This document shows, piece by piece, positions 29,270 through 39,437 of a stretch of 64,000 nucleotides of DNA. The DNA is from Emiliania huxleyi CCMP1516 (Eukaryota > Haptophyta > Isochrysidales > Noelaerhabdaceae). Below the pieces are notes generated by a model. That model was given only the letters and a program-made list of their open reading frames with translations, was not told where the DNA came from and searched no databases. Position numbers and translations under genes: made by a program. Position 1 is the first letter of the stretch. Every line of letters starts with the position of its first letter. The stretch lies in assembly GCF_000372725.1 (NCBI RefSeq), contig NW_005200881.1:772850-836849 (forward strand). The letters are read 5' to 3'.

Positions 29270-30962
29270 TCACAGTTTGGACATGACGTGCTTCACCCGC
29301 GTGTACTCCTCGAAACCGTACGCGCTCAAGTCCTTGCCGCCGCCGCTCTGCTTGAACCCGCCATGCGGCATCTCAGCGACGAGCGGGATGTGAGTGTTGA
29401 CCCACACCGTCCCGAAGTCGAAGGCGCGGCAGCAGCGCAGCGCGCGCGCGTGGTCGTTCGTCCACACCGAAGACGCGAGCCCGTACTGCACGCCGTTCGC
29501 CATCGCAACCGCGGCCGCCTCGTCGGCGAAGGGCTGCACGGTGATGACGGGCCCGAAGATTTCCTCCTGCACCATCTCGTCCTCCTGCCGCAAGCCGGCG
29601 ACCACGCTCGGCTCGAAGAAGAAGCCCCTGCCGCCGGCGGGCCGGCCGCCCGCGACGACGCGCGCGTGGGGCGGCAGCCGGTCGAAGAAGCCCTTGACTC
29701 GCTCGAGCTGCGCCTAGCCACACCAGAACATGCCCCTCGTGCGGGCGGGCGAGAGAGACTGGGCCGGCGAGCTGCGCGCAGCCGAGAGCCCTGCTGTTGA
29801 GAGGCCCGACCAGCACGCCCTCAGAGTCCATCGTCGTCGCGGAGCCGAGCTTGGTGTTCTGCTCCGCCTCCCGCGCGAGGAGGGCCACCATCGTCTCATA
29901 CGCCGCCGCCTCGACCACGACTCGCGTCGCCGCGGTGCAGTCCTGCCCCGCGTTGAAGTAGGCGGCGACGGCGATGTCGGCCGCGGCGGTCTCGAGGTCG
30001 GCGTCGGCAAAGACGACGACGGGCGCCTGCCAGCCCGGCGCCGGCAGTCATCGAAGGGAGGAGGGCGAGGAGGAGGGCCGGGAGGGTCGAGGAGGGCGTG
30101 GCGGAGGGATCTGTGGAGCATAGCACACCTTGCCGCCGAGCTCGAGGTGAACTCGCTTGAGGAGCGGCGCCTGCGGAACGCATCGTGGACGTGTCGGGGA
30201 CGTGTCGTGGCGAGAGGTGCACCCGCGCTTGAGCGGCGGCGGCACCGCGCTCGCCGCAACCTCACGCCCCGCGCGCACTGAGCCGGTGATCGAGACGAGG
30301 GACGGGACGGCGTGCTCGACCAGCAGCCTGCCTGTCTCGCGCCGCCCGCAGACGACGTTGAAGACGCCACTCGGCAGGATGGCTCCCATCAGCTCGGCCA
30401 TCCGCAGCGTCGAGACGGGCGTCGTGTCGGACGGCTTGAGCACGACCGTGTTGCCCGCCGCCAGCGCCGGCGCCCACTTCCACACCGCCATCATCAGCGG
30501 GTAGTTCCACGGCGTCACGGCGGCACAGACGCCGACCGGCTCTCGCACAATCATCGAGAGCAGTCCCTCCATGTACTCGCCCGCAGCCCTGCCCTCGAGC
30601 TGGCGCGCCGCGCCGGCGAAGAAGCGGATCTGATCGACGGCGGCGGCGATCTCCTCGTCTAGCGTGAGCAGGAAGGGCTTGCCGCAGTTCTTGCACTCCA
30701 GCCTTGCGAGCTCGTCGGCGTGCGCCTCGATGGCGCTCGCGATCTTGAGGAGGAACCCTTGACGCTGCGAGGGCGTCGTGCGCTTGAAGGAGTTGAAGGC
30801 GGCCAGGGCAGCCGTCATCGCGGCGTCGACATCGGCCTCTCCCGAGTCGGGTGCGGATGCATAGGCCTCGCCCGTGGCAGGATCGACGACCTCTGTCCGT
30901 GCCGTTGACCTGCTCGCCACAGGCCGGCCGTCGATGTAGTTGAGGAGCTGCAGCAGCGGCAT
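29270..30962 (-). CDS. NAD-dependent aldehyde dehydrogenase (betaine/aminobutyraldehyde type)
   Basis: Exons: 30962-30246, 30170-30129, 30026-29790, 29713-29270, giving 479 aa, the family length. Visible elements: TPWNYPLMMAVWKWAPALAAG, KPSDTTP, the Glu of LELGGK (general base), the catalytic Cys in GQDCTAATR, EEIFGPV, and the C-terminal GGFKQSGGGKDLSAYGFEEY and TRVKHV. The last stretch is typical of gamma-aminobutyraldehyde and betaine-aldehyde dehydrogenases. It oxidises an aldehyde to the acid with NAD(P), possibly in polyamine breakdown or glycine betaine synthesis. The first intron is GT-AG and starts with a diverged copy of the following 14-codon exon; the third intron is GC-AG. Confidence 0.9.
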
Positions 30963-31975
30963 GCGTGTGGGAGTCGGCGCAGAACCGACACTGAAGACAG
31001 CGGGGCAGAACCGTCTCCTTCACCAAGAAAGATTTATTCTTCGAGGTTCACCTCGGAAGCCCTGATAGATGAAAAAACCCGTGCCGCGCCGCGCCCAGAC
31101 CGGAAACTCGAGCGAGCCCAAGCAGCGCCGGGACGCTCCTCTCCACCGTGATGCTCCTCGCCATCATCGTCACCACGACGTGTCTGCTGCGGACGGGCGT
31201 CGCCCGCGACATGCGCACGTAGCCCGACAACTTTCAATCGCTCTGCAAGCCGCGGGCGGCTCCAACTGTCAATGTCGTCTCGCATTGCCGGTACGCGGGC
31301 CTGGCTGCTCTCTCTCCCCCCCCCACTCCCCATCGAGACTGAGCCCCCGGTGAGCACGGGCTGCGGCGCGACCCTTGCCGTCCCCGCGCACGCAGGTCAC
31401 CATGGCTGCATCCAGAGCTGCTTTGTCGTGCGCACTCGAGCAGCGCGCAACGGTCGCGCCCACCTGCCACCTCGCCTCGCCGGCTGCATCCCGCTCGCGG
31501 CGGTCGCCACCATCCCTGGGCACCGCCACTGCCCCTGTCCCTGCCGCCGCCGTCGCCGTCCGATTCCTCCCCACCGCCCGGCCTGATCCGCGGCGTGCAA
31601 CGCCCCCCACGCACAAACATGGGCACACACCTCGGCATCGCCGACCCTGATGCCGCCGCCGCCGTCCCTGTCGCCCCCGCTTCCACCCACTTGCTTTACT
31701 GCCGACTCCAAGCGGGAGGCAGCAATAGCACGCAGACAGAACCCTGAGTGAGAACGTCGTCATCGTGTAGCAGGCATCTGCAGGCAGGCCTGGCTAGCCG
31801 CGTGTTGGGGAGTAGTGTTTGTGTGTGGTGTACTCTCTCTCCACTCAGTGTATAGTGAGTGAGCAGCGCACGATAAAAACGGCTGAAAAACCTCGAAGCC
31901 CTGGGAGCCCTCCCCCTACTGTAAACGGGTCGCCGTCCAAACCGGGGACCACTCAGGGCGCAGCACCTGCAAAAG
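30963..31975. other. Intergenic, weak open frames only
   Basis: A plus-strand frame at about 31100-31220 encodes a hydrophobic stretch (LLSTVMLLAIIVTTTCLL) ending ARDMRT and may be part of a small membrane protein. Other open frames here are Pro/Arg/Ala-rich and look like composition artefacts. Nothing is firm. Confidence 0.4.
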
Positions 31976-32590
31976 AAATCCCTGTAGGGAAGCAGGGATA
32001 GCCGTTGAGGAGAAAGGGCGTAATACATCTATTGCGGATAGCCCCGGTATCTGAAGCCTCTCGAGCTTGCTTGAGAGGTCGGCCTCCACCTCGCAAAATA
32101 ACCCCTGCTCGGGCCGCAGCGGCGACCCGCCGCTCGCGGCGGTCGCGCGGAGCTGGTCGGCGAACCTAACGTGTCGTGGAAGCCCTGCTTGGGGTATGGT
32201 AGGGCTAGCCTTGGGCGGTCAGGACCATCCCCCCCCCCCCTTTGGGCCGCCGAGAGTACCATACCATGCCCCGGAAAAAGTTGAAATCCCTGTAGGGAAG
32301 CAGGGATAGCCGTTGAGGAGAAAGGGCGTAATACATCTATTGCGGATAGCCCCGGTATCTGAAGCCTCTCGAGCTTGCTTGAGAGGTCGGCCTCCACCTC
32401 GCAAAATAACCCCTGCTCGGGCCGCAGCGGCGACCCGCCGCTCGCGGCGGTCGCGCGGAGCTGGTCGGCGAACCTAACGTGTCGTGGAAGCCCTGCTTGG
32501 GGTATGGTAGGGCTAGCCTTGGGCGGTCAGGACCATCCCCCCCCCCCCTTTGGGCCGCCGAGAGTACCATACCATGCCCCGGAAAAAGTT
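31976..32590. repeat. Perfect or near-perfect 307-bp tandem duplication
   Basis: 31976-32282 repeats at 32283-32589, including the run of 13-14 C and a CCTCTCGAGC...GAGAGG hairpin. Each unit contains GGTATGGTAG and, inverted, CTACCATACC-like words (AGTACCATACCATGCC). No ORF of note. It could be a recent duplication or an assembly duplication. Confidence 0.95.
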
Positions 32591-32857
32591 GGAACCCAGG
32601 CTGCTGAGCCAAAAAGAATTTTTACCGGGGAGGATTTTCTTTCTTTATTTTACGCGGCACGAGACTGGTCTCTCGAGACTGGCAAAAGAGTTTTAAGAAA
32701 AAGGTTCAAAAGAACGGAACTCTCACGACACGAGGCACGGGACTGACGCGCACGGGCACGAACAGTACACCTAAAACAGTAACACCGCTAAAGAAAGAAC
32801 TCTCCGCGGCAAACGGCGCGCAGCAAACAAACGTACGAGTTTCCCCAAACGACACCT

Positions 32858-33970
32858 ATGTGCATATTGTGTATATGCCCATCGCCCCCCTCGCTGCGCT
32901 CGCGTCGACTGCAGTCTCGCCGCGATCGCTCACGCCTACCGACGATTGTCCAGTGTGGACAGGCCTCGGAACTGGTGCCGCGCGCCACTCTCTCGCCGCC
33001 TCACCGCGCCTGCTCTGAGGGAGGCGAGTATGCGGCCACCCTCCCTGCAGGCGTGCCGGAGCCATTCCAGTGCGGGCTGCTCTGGTTCCTTCACATCGGG
33101 AAGACGGGTGGCACAACTGTCACGAGCCACTTCCGCGAGATGGCTGTGCGCTCGAACGCAACCTTCCTCCACCTATACTCCGCCGACCACCTTCGGCGCT
33201 GGAGCGACTGGAACAGCTCGGCCGCCGCCGCCGACGCGCCATCGGTGTGCGAGGCGCGCGACTGCGGCGCGTTTTGTTGCATCGAGCGCATCGCATCGCA
33301 GTGGGAGGCCGTGGCTACCATCCTGAGAGACCACCCGTCGCCACGCGTGATTGTCGTTCAGCACCACAGCAGCGCCGGCTTTGGCGAATGGATCGTCGAC
33401 GGCTTGCTCGCGCCGCTGCGCGAGAGTCTCGCCTCGCGATCGTGCGACGTGCGCACGGCAACAGTGCTGCGTCACCCGACTGACTATGTCACGTCGCGCC
33501 TGTCGTACAGCCTGCGTGGCTGGATGGAAGGCAAGAATGCCGCAGAGGTGAAGCGGAGCGGACTCGCGCCCACCGACGCCGATGAGGCGGCGCGTGCGTT
33601 GCTGACCAGCTACGCGCAGGGCCAGGGGAAGCCCGTGGCCAATCTGACGCAGGACCCGCAGACGACCTATCTCATGAAGGGGACACACCCGCCTCGGAAG
33701 CGGACGTGGTGCCCGCACAGCGCGGCGGCAGCGGAGCAGCTCTCGCGAATCGACCTCGTTGGCAGAACCGCCGAGCTGGACGCCTTTATGGACACGGCGA
33801 ATGCCATGATGGGGTGGCCCCGCATTCCTGCCGAGCTGCGGAACCCGACCAGGGACGAGTACAAGGAGGCGGTGGGCCGGCAGCTGCGCGAGGCGGGGTG
33901 GACGATGGACCCCGACTGCGACTGGCGCGCGTACTCGCAGTTCTGCCGGGTGCCCGGCTCCCCGCCATGA
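32858..33970 (+). CDS. Sulfotransferase (Golgi, PAPS-dependent, family 2 type)
   Basis: Single exon, 370 aa. LWFLHIGKTGGTTVTSHFR is the 5'-phosphosulfate-binding loop, and ATVLRHPTDYVTSRLSYSL supplies the 3'-phosphate-binding Arg/Ser element of PAPS sulfotransferases of the uronyl/heparan 2-O type. DLVGRTAELDAFM fits the C-terminal part of the family. The N-terminus has Cys/Pro/Arg-rich sequence without an obvious strong anchor, so the true start could lie in an upstream exon. It would sulfate glycans in the Golgi; the acceptor is unknown. A CTTTCTTT tract and the GGCACGGGACTG word lie 100-230 bases upstream. Confidence 0.8.
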   Translation: MCILCICPSPPSLRSRRLQSRRDRSRLPTIVQCGQASELVPRATLSPPHRACSEGGEYAATLPAGVPEPFQCGLLWFLHIGKTGGTTVTSHFREMAVRSNATFLHLYSADHLRRWSDWNSSAAAADAPSVCEARDCGAFCCIERIASQWEAVATILRDHPSPRVIVVQHHSSAGFGEWIVDGLLAPLRESLASRSCDVRTATVLRHPTDYVTSRLSYSLRGWMEGKNAAEVKRSGLAPTDADEAARALLTSYAQGQGKPVANLTQDPQTTYLMKGTHPPRKRTWCPHSAAAAEQLSRIDLVGRTAELDAFMDTANAMMGWPRIPAELRNPTRDEYKEAVGRQLREAGWTMDPDCDWRAYSQFCRVPGSPP

Positions 33971-36138
33971 CGAGTGAGGCGTGGTATGCCACCGTTTCAA
34001 ATTCTGTTATGGCTACCGCCCGCCGAGAGGCGAGAGAGCCGAACCTCGCTCCGACGCAGCACAGCCCCGCTCAAGAGGCGAGAGAGCCGAACCTCGCTCA
34101 AGTGGGGGGATGTACGAATGATCGAAATTCGAATCGTGTAGTACAGCCGTGCTTGGGGGCGGCCGAGCGATTTTATCTCTCGGTCTGTTGGGGCCGAGCC
34201 GCCAGTATCAGACGCAATCGAGGCCACTGGCCTCTGCTCCCGCCTGGGATCGCCCATTGGCATTGCGACCCAGAGCTTTGAGAGACATCGCGAAAACCGC
34301 GCCAATAAGTTGCTCTGGGGGGGCGTGGGGGCCCCCGGAGGCACCGTGGTCCGTGCGCCGCGCAGCAGTGCGGAACGGGGCTCCGGCTCTACTAGTCTCT
34401 ACCAGCACCAACTTCCCGATTAAATACGGTTTAATAGAGGGCAGATTCGGAGAGATCTCGAGGAGTACACACAGATAGACCCTCCAACTCATCAGACCAA
34501 CCTCCAACCTGATCGGTCGTAACACTGACCGGCTGACTACTACACGGTGAGCCACATACGGACCTTGCAGTAAACCTTTCCCTTCTAAGCAGGGCTACAT
34601 AATGACCCTATAGTGTGGGGGTGTTCCTGGCGAGTTGTGATGAGTAGGATTAGATTAGCCAATGTTATTTTGAAGTTCAATATGAAAATGCCAACTTGCC
34701 TATATGTGCACGTCTCCGTGGCGGCGGCCCGGCGGCGGCCCGGCGGAGCGGTCAGAGCAGCACTGCGCCGGCCGGCGATCGACCTCGACTATAACACGGG
34801 CTCTATTGAACGGCCTCAAGGTGCTCTTTAGGGCTGCCCTATTCTGCTCGCCCGGCTACGCCGGGCTTCGAAGGAAAAGGTTTCGCTCGGCACGGCGTCG
34901 GAGAGCAAACTTCGGCGTTCGTCCTGGCTGGGAATGCTGGACGCACGTCGGCAAGTGAGCCGCATGACCAGGCGGGCTGCTGCTAAGAATCTGGGCCCTC
35001 TCGGCGCTCGCTCTCGCGCTCTTCATAACGGCTTTGCCCCCTCCCTCCCGCGCCGACGTTGGGCAGCCCGACCACGACAACGCCAGCGCCGCCGGCCTGC
35101 AACTCGAGGCGCCGTTGAATGAGCACGAGAGCCGGTGCGCGACGGCGGCACGGGTGATGCAGCCCAAGGTGGCGACGGTGGCAGAGGCGGCGGCGGCGGC
35201 GGAGGGGGCGGCGGCGGCGGCGGCGATGGCCGCGGGGTCGGCCAACCCGCATTTGCTGCTGGTGCTGTGGGCATCATCACTGTGCTCAACCTGAAGTCAA
35301 GGCGCAGAAGCTTAGTGGGCACTTTGCGTTCTTTGCCACGTATATGGCGCAGCGGACCGGTCTACCGGACCCGCCCCTGATCGTGTTCTCTTCCTAAACT
35401 CGACCTTCCGCGACCTTCCTCGACTCTCCGACCTGATGCTGAGTTTCCGCGCACCAGCGCAGCTCCGTGGCAGTGTGCGACCAGGGCCAGTGGTAGACAG
35501 TGGACGTGCGTGAGGCTTCTCTCTGAGCGATGACACTAGCAGGGGCATCGTGAGGTCATCGGAGTAACTTGTATTAGTTCACGACGCCGCCACGCTTGCA
35601 CAAGGGCCGCATAAGCGCCTAAGCATCCTAAGCACTCCCCGCTTAGGCCGCTTAGGCGCTTGAGCGATTCTAAAATCAGGTCTGGCACCTCTCCGCTGAA
35701 AAGTGAAATCGGACGTTTCAAATCTCGAATAATCTCCTACGTCGCTTGAATGCTCACTTGGCAGGTAACATATGCTTAGGCGCTTAGAGCCGCCTACGGC
35801 GAGGGACGGCCGGCTGCCCGGGGCCTGGCGTGCCTCCGCCGTGGGGTGAGCGCCTGGGAGAGCCACTCTGCAAGTGGTGTGCGAGCGTGTAGCCTTTAGC
35901 GTGCGTTCGGCCCCGACAGATCACTCCAGACAGCAGACAGGCCGACGATCGTCTGCACGCGGCCGGCCGGGCGAGAGGCTTGACACGATCCGACCCTGCG
36001 ACCCTGACGCTGCTGCTCTAGCTATCAGCCATGCACTGCTGACTGCTGCCACATGTGCGACCTGTGCTGGCCCACTTGGCGGCCTTCCCGGTCAGTGGTG
36101 AGGCGCAGTTCAGAGCTGTCGATGGCGCGATGCCGCAC
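33971..36138. other. Gene-poor repeat-containing region
   Basis: A short direct duplication (GAGAGAGCCGAACCTCGCTC) lies at 34028 and 34079. A perfect 7-bp-stem hairpin GCCCGGC-TAC-GCCGGGC lies near 34850. GCTTAGGCGCTT-type inverted words lie at 35600-35660 and 35775. The frame from about 34975 to 35294 (plus) encodes a signal-like segment (IWALSALALALFITALP) followed by a polar tail but has no ATG; it may be an exon of an unrecognised gene. Confidence 0.4.
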
Positions 36139-36632
36139 TGGTCCCACATTGGTGACACGAGACCACCACGTTTGCCGGTCCAAGAGAGAGGCACTGGCGC
36201 TGTCCTGAGAAGGTGCGTGGTCCCTCTTGACTGCCCATGCGCGCGAGGCTGCGTAGGCATAGCCTCGAGAGTGCCAGCGGCCAATCTGAGGTAGTTTGTG
36301 ACGCGCATAGCGTCAGAATGCACAGAAGCGTGCACACACGTTGGAAGGACACCTTCCTACTGGCCGTACGATCAGGTCGTCACTGAATGCTTGATACTAA
36401 GGCCGCGAGCTATGCAGGCGGTCAGTTGAGCAGGGCCAGCAGGGCACGGTCAGCAGCGCCGACAGGCTGTCGCAAGGCGTGATACAGTTGTAGCATGGCC
36501 GCAAGTACGCCGAATTCCCAGGAATACAGTAAAAATGGGGGGAAACCCGAAAAAATCGGCGCCTGCGGCGGGCCATCGGACCCCTTCTCCCCCCCGCATG
36601 GATACCCTCTAGGGCCCGCGCGCGCCCCCAGA
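36139..36632 (+). repeat. Dispersed repeat, inverted partner at 48614-49097
   Basis: About 480 bases match the reverse complement of 48614-49097 at roughly 85-90 percent by eye, including GTACGATCAGGTCGTCACTG and GCCGCAAGTACGCCGAATTC. Neither copy shows a convincing ORF or clear terminal inverted repeats. Confidence 0.85.
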
Positions 36633-37269
36633 GATAAGTTGCTGCCGATAAAATCGCCCGACCGACGACGGCGCGGCGTGCAATAATTGCAAATAGGAAA
36701 CCGCCGCCAGACCGGCGGCGCAGTGGAACGGCGCCTCGCACGGCGGACACCAGCAATATGCTCCGCCTGGTACTGATTGAGCAGCACCCTGACCGTGTTC
36801 GCATCCCACGCACGGCCTAGCGCCTCGGCTGCGGAGCTGGCTGCCATAGACTTAAAATGAACTCGGGGGCACGGGACGCGGCACAAACGGGGCACAAACG
36901 CCAGGCTGCAGACACGGGGAGGCTGCCATACAGCTTGTATCCAAATTGCAAGGCAATTTGGGGTTGAGCAGGGCGCCGCAAGCCCACAGACCCACGCCCT
37001 CTTGCATGAATAATAACGGGGTTCGCCGAGCGAGACTCGCACACGGTCGACGCTGGCATGCAGGGCATGCGACATGGGACCTCGCTGAACACAGTGTATT
37101 ATGCCCGAGCGAATGGCTTCGCTTCTCTCGACCACGGCGCACTCCAAGGTCGCCAGTGCGTTCGGCGCCACTCCTGTATGGGGGGAGACTACCCGGTACC
37201 CGTTCACAGCCTTGTTATTTTCACACGGCCGCGGCGGAGAGTGCGCCCTCCCGGTGCCCCGTGAGCACG
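36633..37269. other. Region upstream of PYM, possible gene remnant
   Basis: The minus strand has an open stretch with SSAAEALGRAWDANTVRVLL at about 36840-36760 that looks protein-like, but its flanks are poor. It might be an exon or relic of a repeat-borne gene. The PYM promoter must lie within the right-hand few hundred bases. Confidence 0.35.
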
Positions 37270-38455
37270 ATGACCACCGAGGTGCGAAGCAGGCGGCCGG
37301 ACGGCACCCTGAGACCAGCGGTGCGCGTGCGGGAGGGATATGTGCCGCCGGAGGAGCAGGCCAAGTACTCCGACCAGTGGAAGGACGAGTCGCAGCCCGC
37401 AGGCATCCCGGGCATGGAGTATGGCGCGGCGGCCAAGCCGCTGAGCAAAACGGCGGCGAAGAACAAGCGGAGAAACGAGGCGGCGCGAAAAAAGAAGGAG
37501 GTGGACGCGCTCCTGCACGAGGAGGGGGGCGAGCGCGATGCGACGCCGACTGCCGGGCGCGGAGCCACAGCGCCAGCAGTAGGGGCTGCCGGGGAGACGC
37601 CCGCCGCCGGTGCGGGCGGTGCGGGCGATACCGAGGGTGGGGGCGAGGCGAGCGAAGTCGAGCGGAAACTCAAGGCGCTGCGCAAACGGCTGCGGCAGGT
37701 CGAGGAGCTCGAGGAGCGAAAGGCGAACGGCGCAGCGCTCAACCCGGACCAGGCTTAGCGCAATCCGAGATCAGCCCGAGATGGAGTCGAGATAGAGATC
37801 GGAGCGGACCAGGCTCGCCGCCCGAGAGCCGCACGTGGCGCACGCACTCCCACGGCCGCACACGCGTGGTTCCTCATCCGCCGCCGCCGCCGCCAGCATT
37901 CCCGCCGCCACCAAACCTCACTGTCGCCGCCGCCACTAGCCTCATCTGCCGCCACCGCCAGCCTCACCGCCGCCACGCGCTGGTGCCAGACGGCGAAGGT
38001 GGCGTCCAAGGAGCGGATGGTTGCCGAGATCGCCAAGTGGGAGGCGGTCGGCGACGTCGACGTCGGCAAGAAGATCAAGGCGCTCAAGAAGAAGGTGCGG
38101 GCAGGCGGAGGAGGCGACAGCTGTGAGGGGGGAGTGGACGAGTTGCTTGTGCATGTGCACAGGTGCGGCAGATCGAGGAGCTGGAGGAGCGCGTCAAGGG
38201 CGGCGAGACGCTCAACGAGGTGAGCCGCACGCGCCTCTCCTCTCCCCCCCCTCCCCTCCCCCCTTCCCCGTGCTCTCTCCCTCTCTCTCTCTGGCCCTGC
38301 TTTCCCCCCGCGCCCCACCCCACCCCTCTCTCGTCCGTCCACTCGCTCCAACCGCACTGCTCTCTCTGCAGGACCAGCAGGGCAAGGTCGACAGCAAGAA
38401 GGAGACCGTCAGCGAGCTCGGCCAGCTCGAGGGGATGCTCAGCCTCAAGCTGTGA
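37270..38455 (+). CDS. PYM1: PYM / WIBG, exon-junction-complex disassembly factor, with duplicated C-terminal module
   Basis: Exons: 37270-37752, 37999-38094, 38163-38219, 38372-38455, giving 239 aa. The N-terminus RRPDGTLRPAVRVREGYVPP is the Mago-Y14 binding domain of PYM. The C-terminal ribosome-associating motif appears twice: LRKRLRQVEELEERKANG (about 140-157) and, assembled across an intron, KALKKKVRQIEELEERVKGG. PYM binds Mago-Y14 on translating mRNAs and removes exon-junction complexes. The first intron is GC-AG (37753-37998); the second starts GTGCGGGCAG, nearly copying the next exon's GTGCGGCAG. The middle is low-complexity Ala/Gly/Glu. Confidence 0.88.
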
Positions 38456-38591
38456 GGGCGGAGGGCGGCGTGGAGATCCCCTGCGCGGGGGAGAGGCGCG
38501 AGGAGAGCCACGGAGGGCGGAGGCTGCACGCGCGGCGAGTGACGCACCTCGCGCCTTGCTACGCGGCCCCACTACGTACAGCGTGCAGGGG

Positions 38592-38594
<3 letters not shown>

Positions 38595-38632
<38 letters not shown>
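38595..38632. repeat. (GA)n microsatellite
   Basis: About 19 GA units just downstream of PYM. Confidence 0.95.
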
Positions 38633-38635
<3 letters not shown>

Positions 38636-39237
38636 CCGACGGCCGAGGGCGGCGGAGGGTGGCGCGAGGGGCGCGAGTAGGATGAGGCGCGGCGGTCGCC
38701 GACGTGCACTCGCGCACTGGCTTGCGAGAGTTTCTGTAGGAGGGCCGCCGCCGAGCAGGCTCGCGGAAACTACAACTAGAAATTTTGATTTTTTGTTTCG
38801 TTTTCGGTTTTTCGCGATCTGTGGGGAATCTCTCTGGATCTCTTTCACTTTCTTGTCCAGTCTGCAGTCACTCTCTTTGTGAGTCCATAGTTTACCTGCC
38901 CGATAGCCTTGTAATGGATCATACCTCCCATTCACAGGTTGATAAGAAACAGAAAGAAAACGTCGAGTTTCGGCGTTTTTCTGTTTCGCCATATGGGCTG
39001 CGGACATCGGAAGCGAGCGCCCGCGCCTTCGGCGGCAGCGCGTTTTTCCATTTTTTCGGCGCTTCATCCAAACACAGATGTTGCCCAGCGCTATGGAAGA
39101 TGAGCTACATGCAGCGACCGGCCAGACAGACAGCGCCTTTGGAGAGGCAACGTTTGCATCATCGCCACGGGACAAGCGCAGCAATGCGTTTATGAAGCAG
39201 GAGGCAGTGGCGATTCACAACCCACGCAGCAGGTATC

Positions 39238-39287
39238 GCGGAGAGGGGGGGGGGGGGGGGAGGGAGGGAGGGAGGGAGGGAGGGAGG

Positions 39288-39345
<58 letters not shown>
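39238..39345. repeat. (GGGA)n and (GA)n microsatellite
   Basis: A poly-G run is followed by about seven GGGA units and more than twenty GA units. It probably lies in an intron between a candidate first exon (39097-39230, encoding MEDELHAATG...) and the WD40 exons. Confidence 0.9.
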
Positions 39346-39347
<2 letters not shown>

Positions 39348-39437
39348 TCGCGACGCGGGCCTACGCCCGCAATCGTGGAACTCTGCACTAGTTCGCTGCA
39401 TGTAGCATGCGCGTTCCTGTCACACGAGGTACTAAAA

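Noticed and set aside
32075..32420. CRISPR-like or LTR interpretation of the 307-bp direct repeat
   Set aside because: Only two adjacent copies without spacers, no TG...CA termini, no primer-binding site or polyprotein; a tandem duplication explains it.
34800..34900. tRNA or small RNA gene around the GCCCGGC hairpin
   Set aside because: Only one stem is present; no cloverleaf, anticodon arm or internal promoter boxes could be found. No tRNA or rRNA gene was recognised anywhere in the window.
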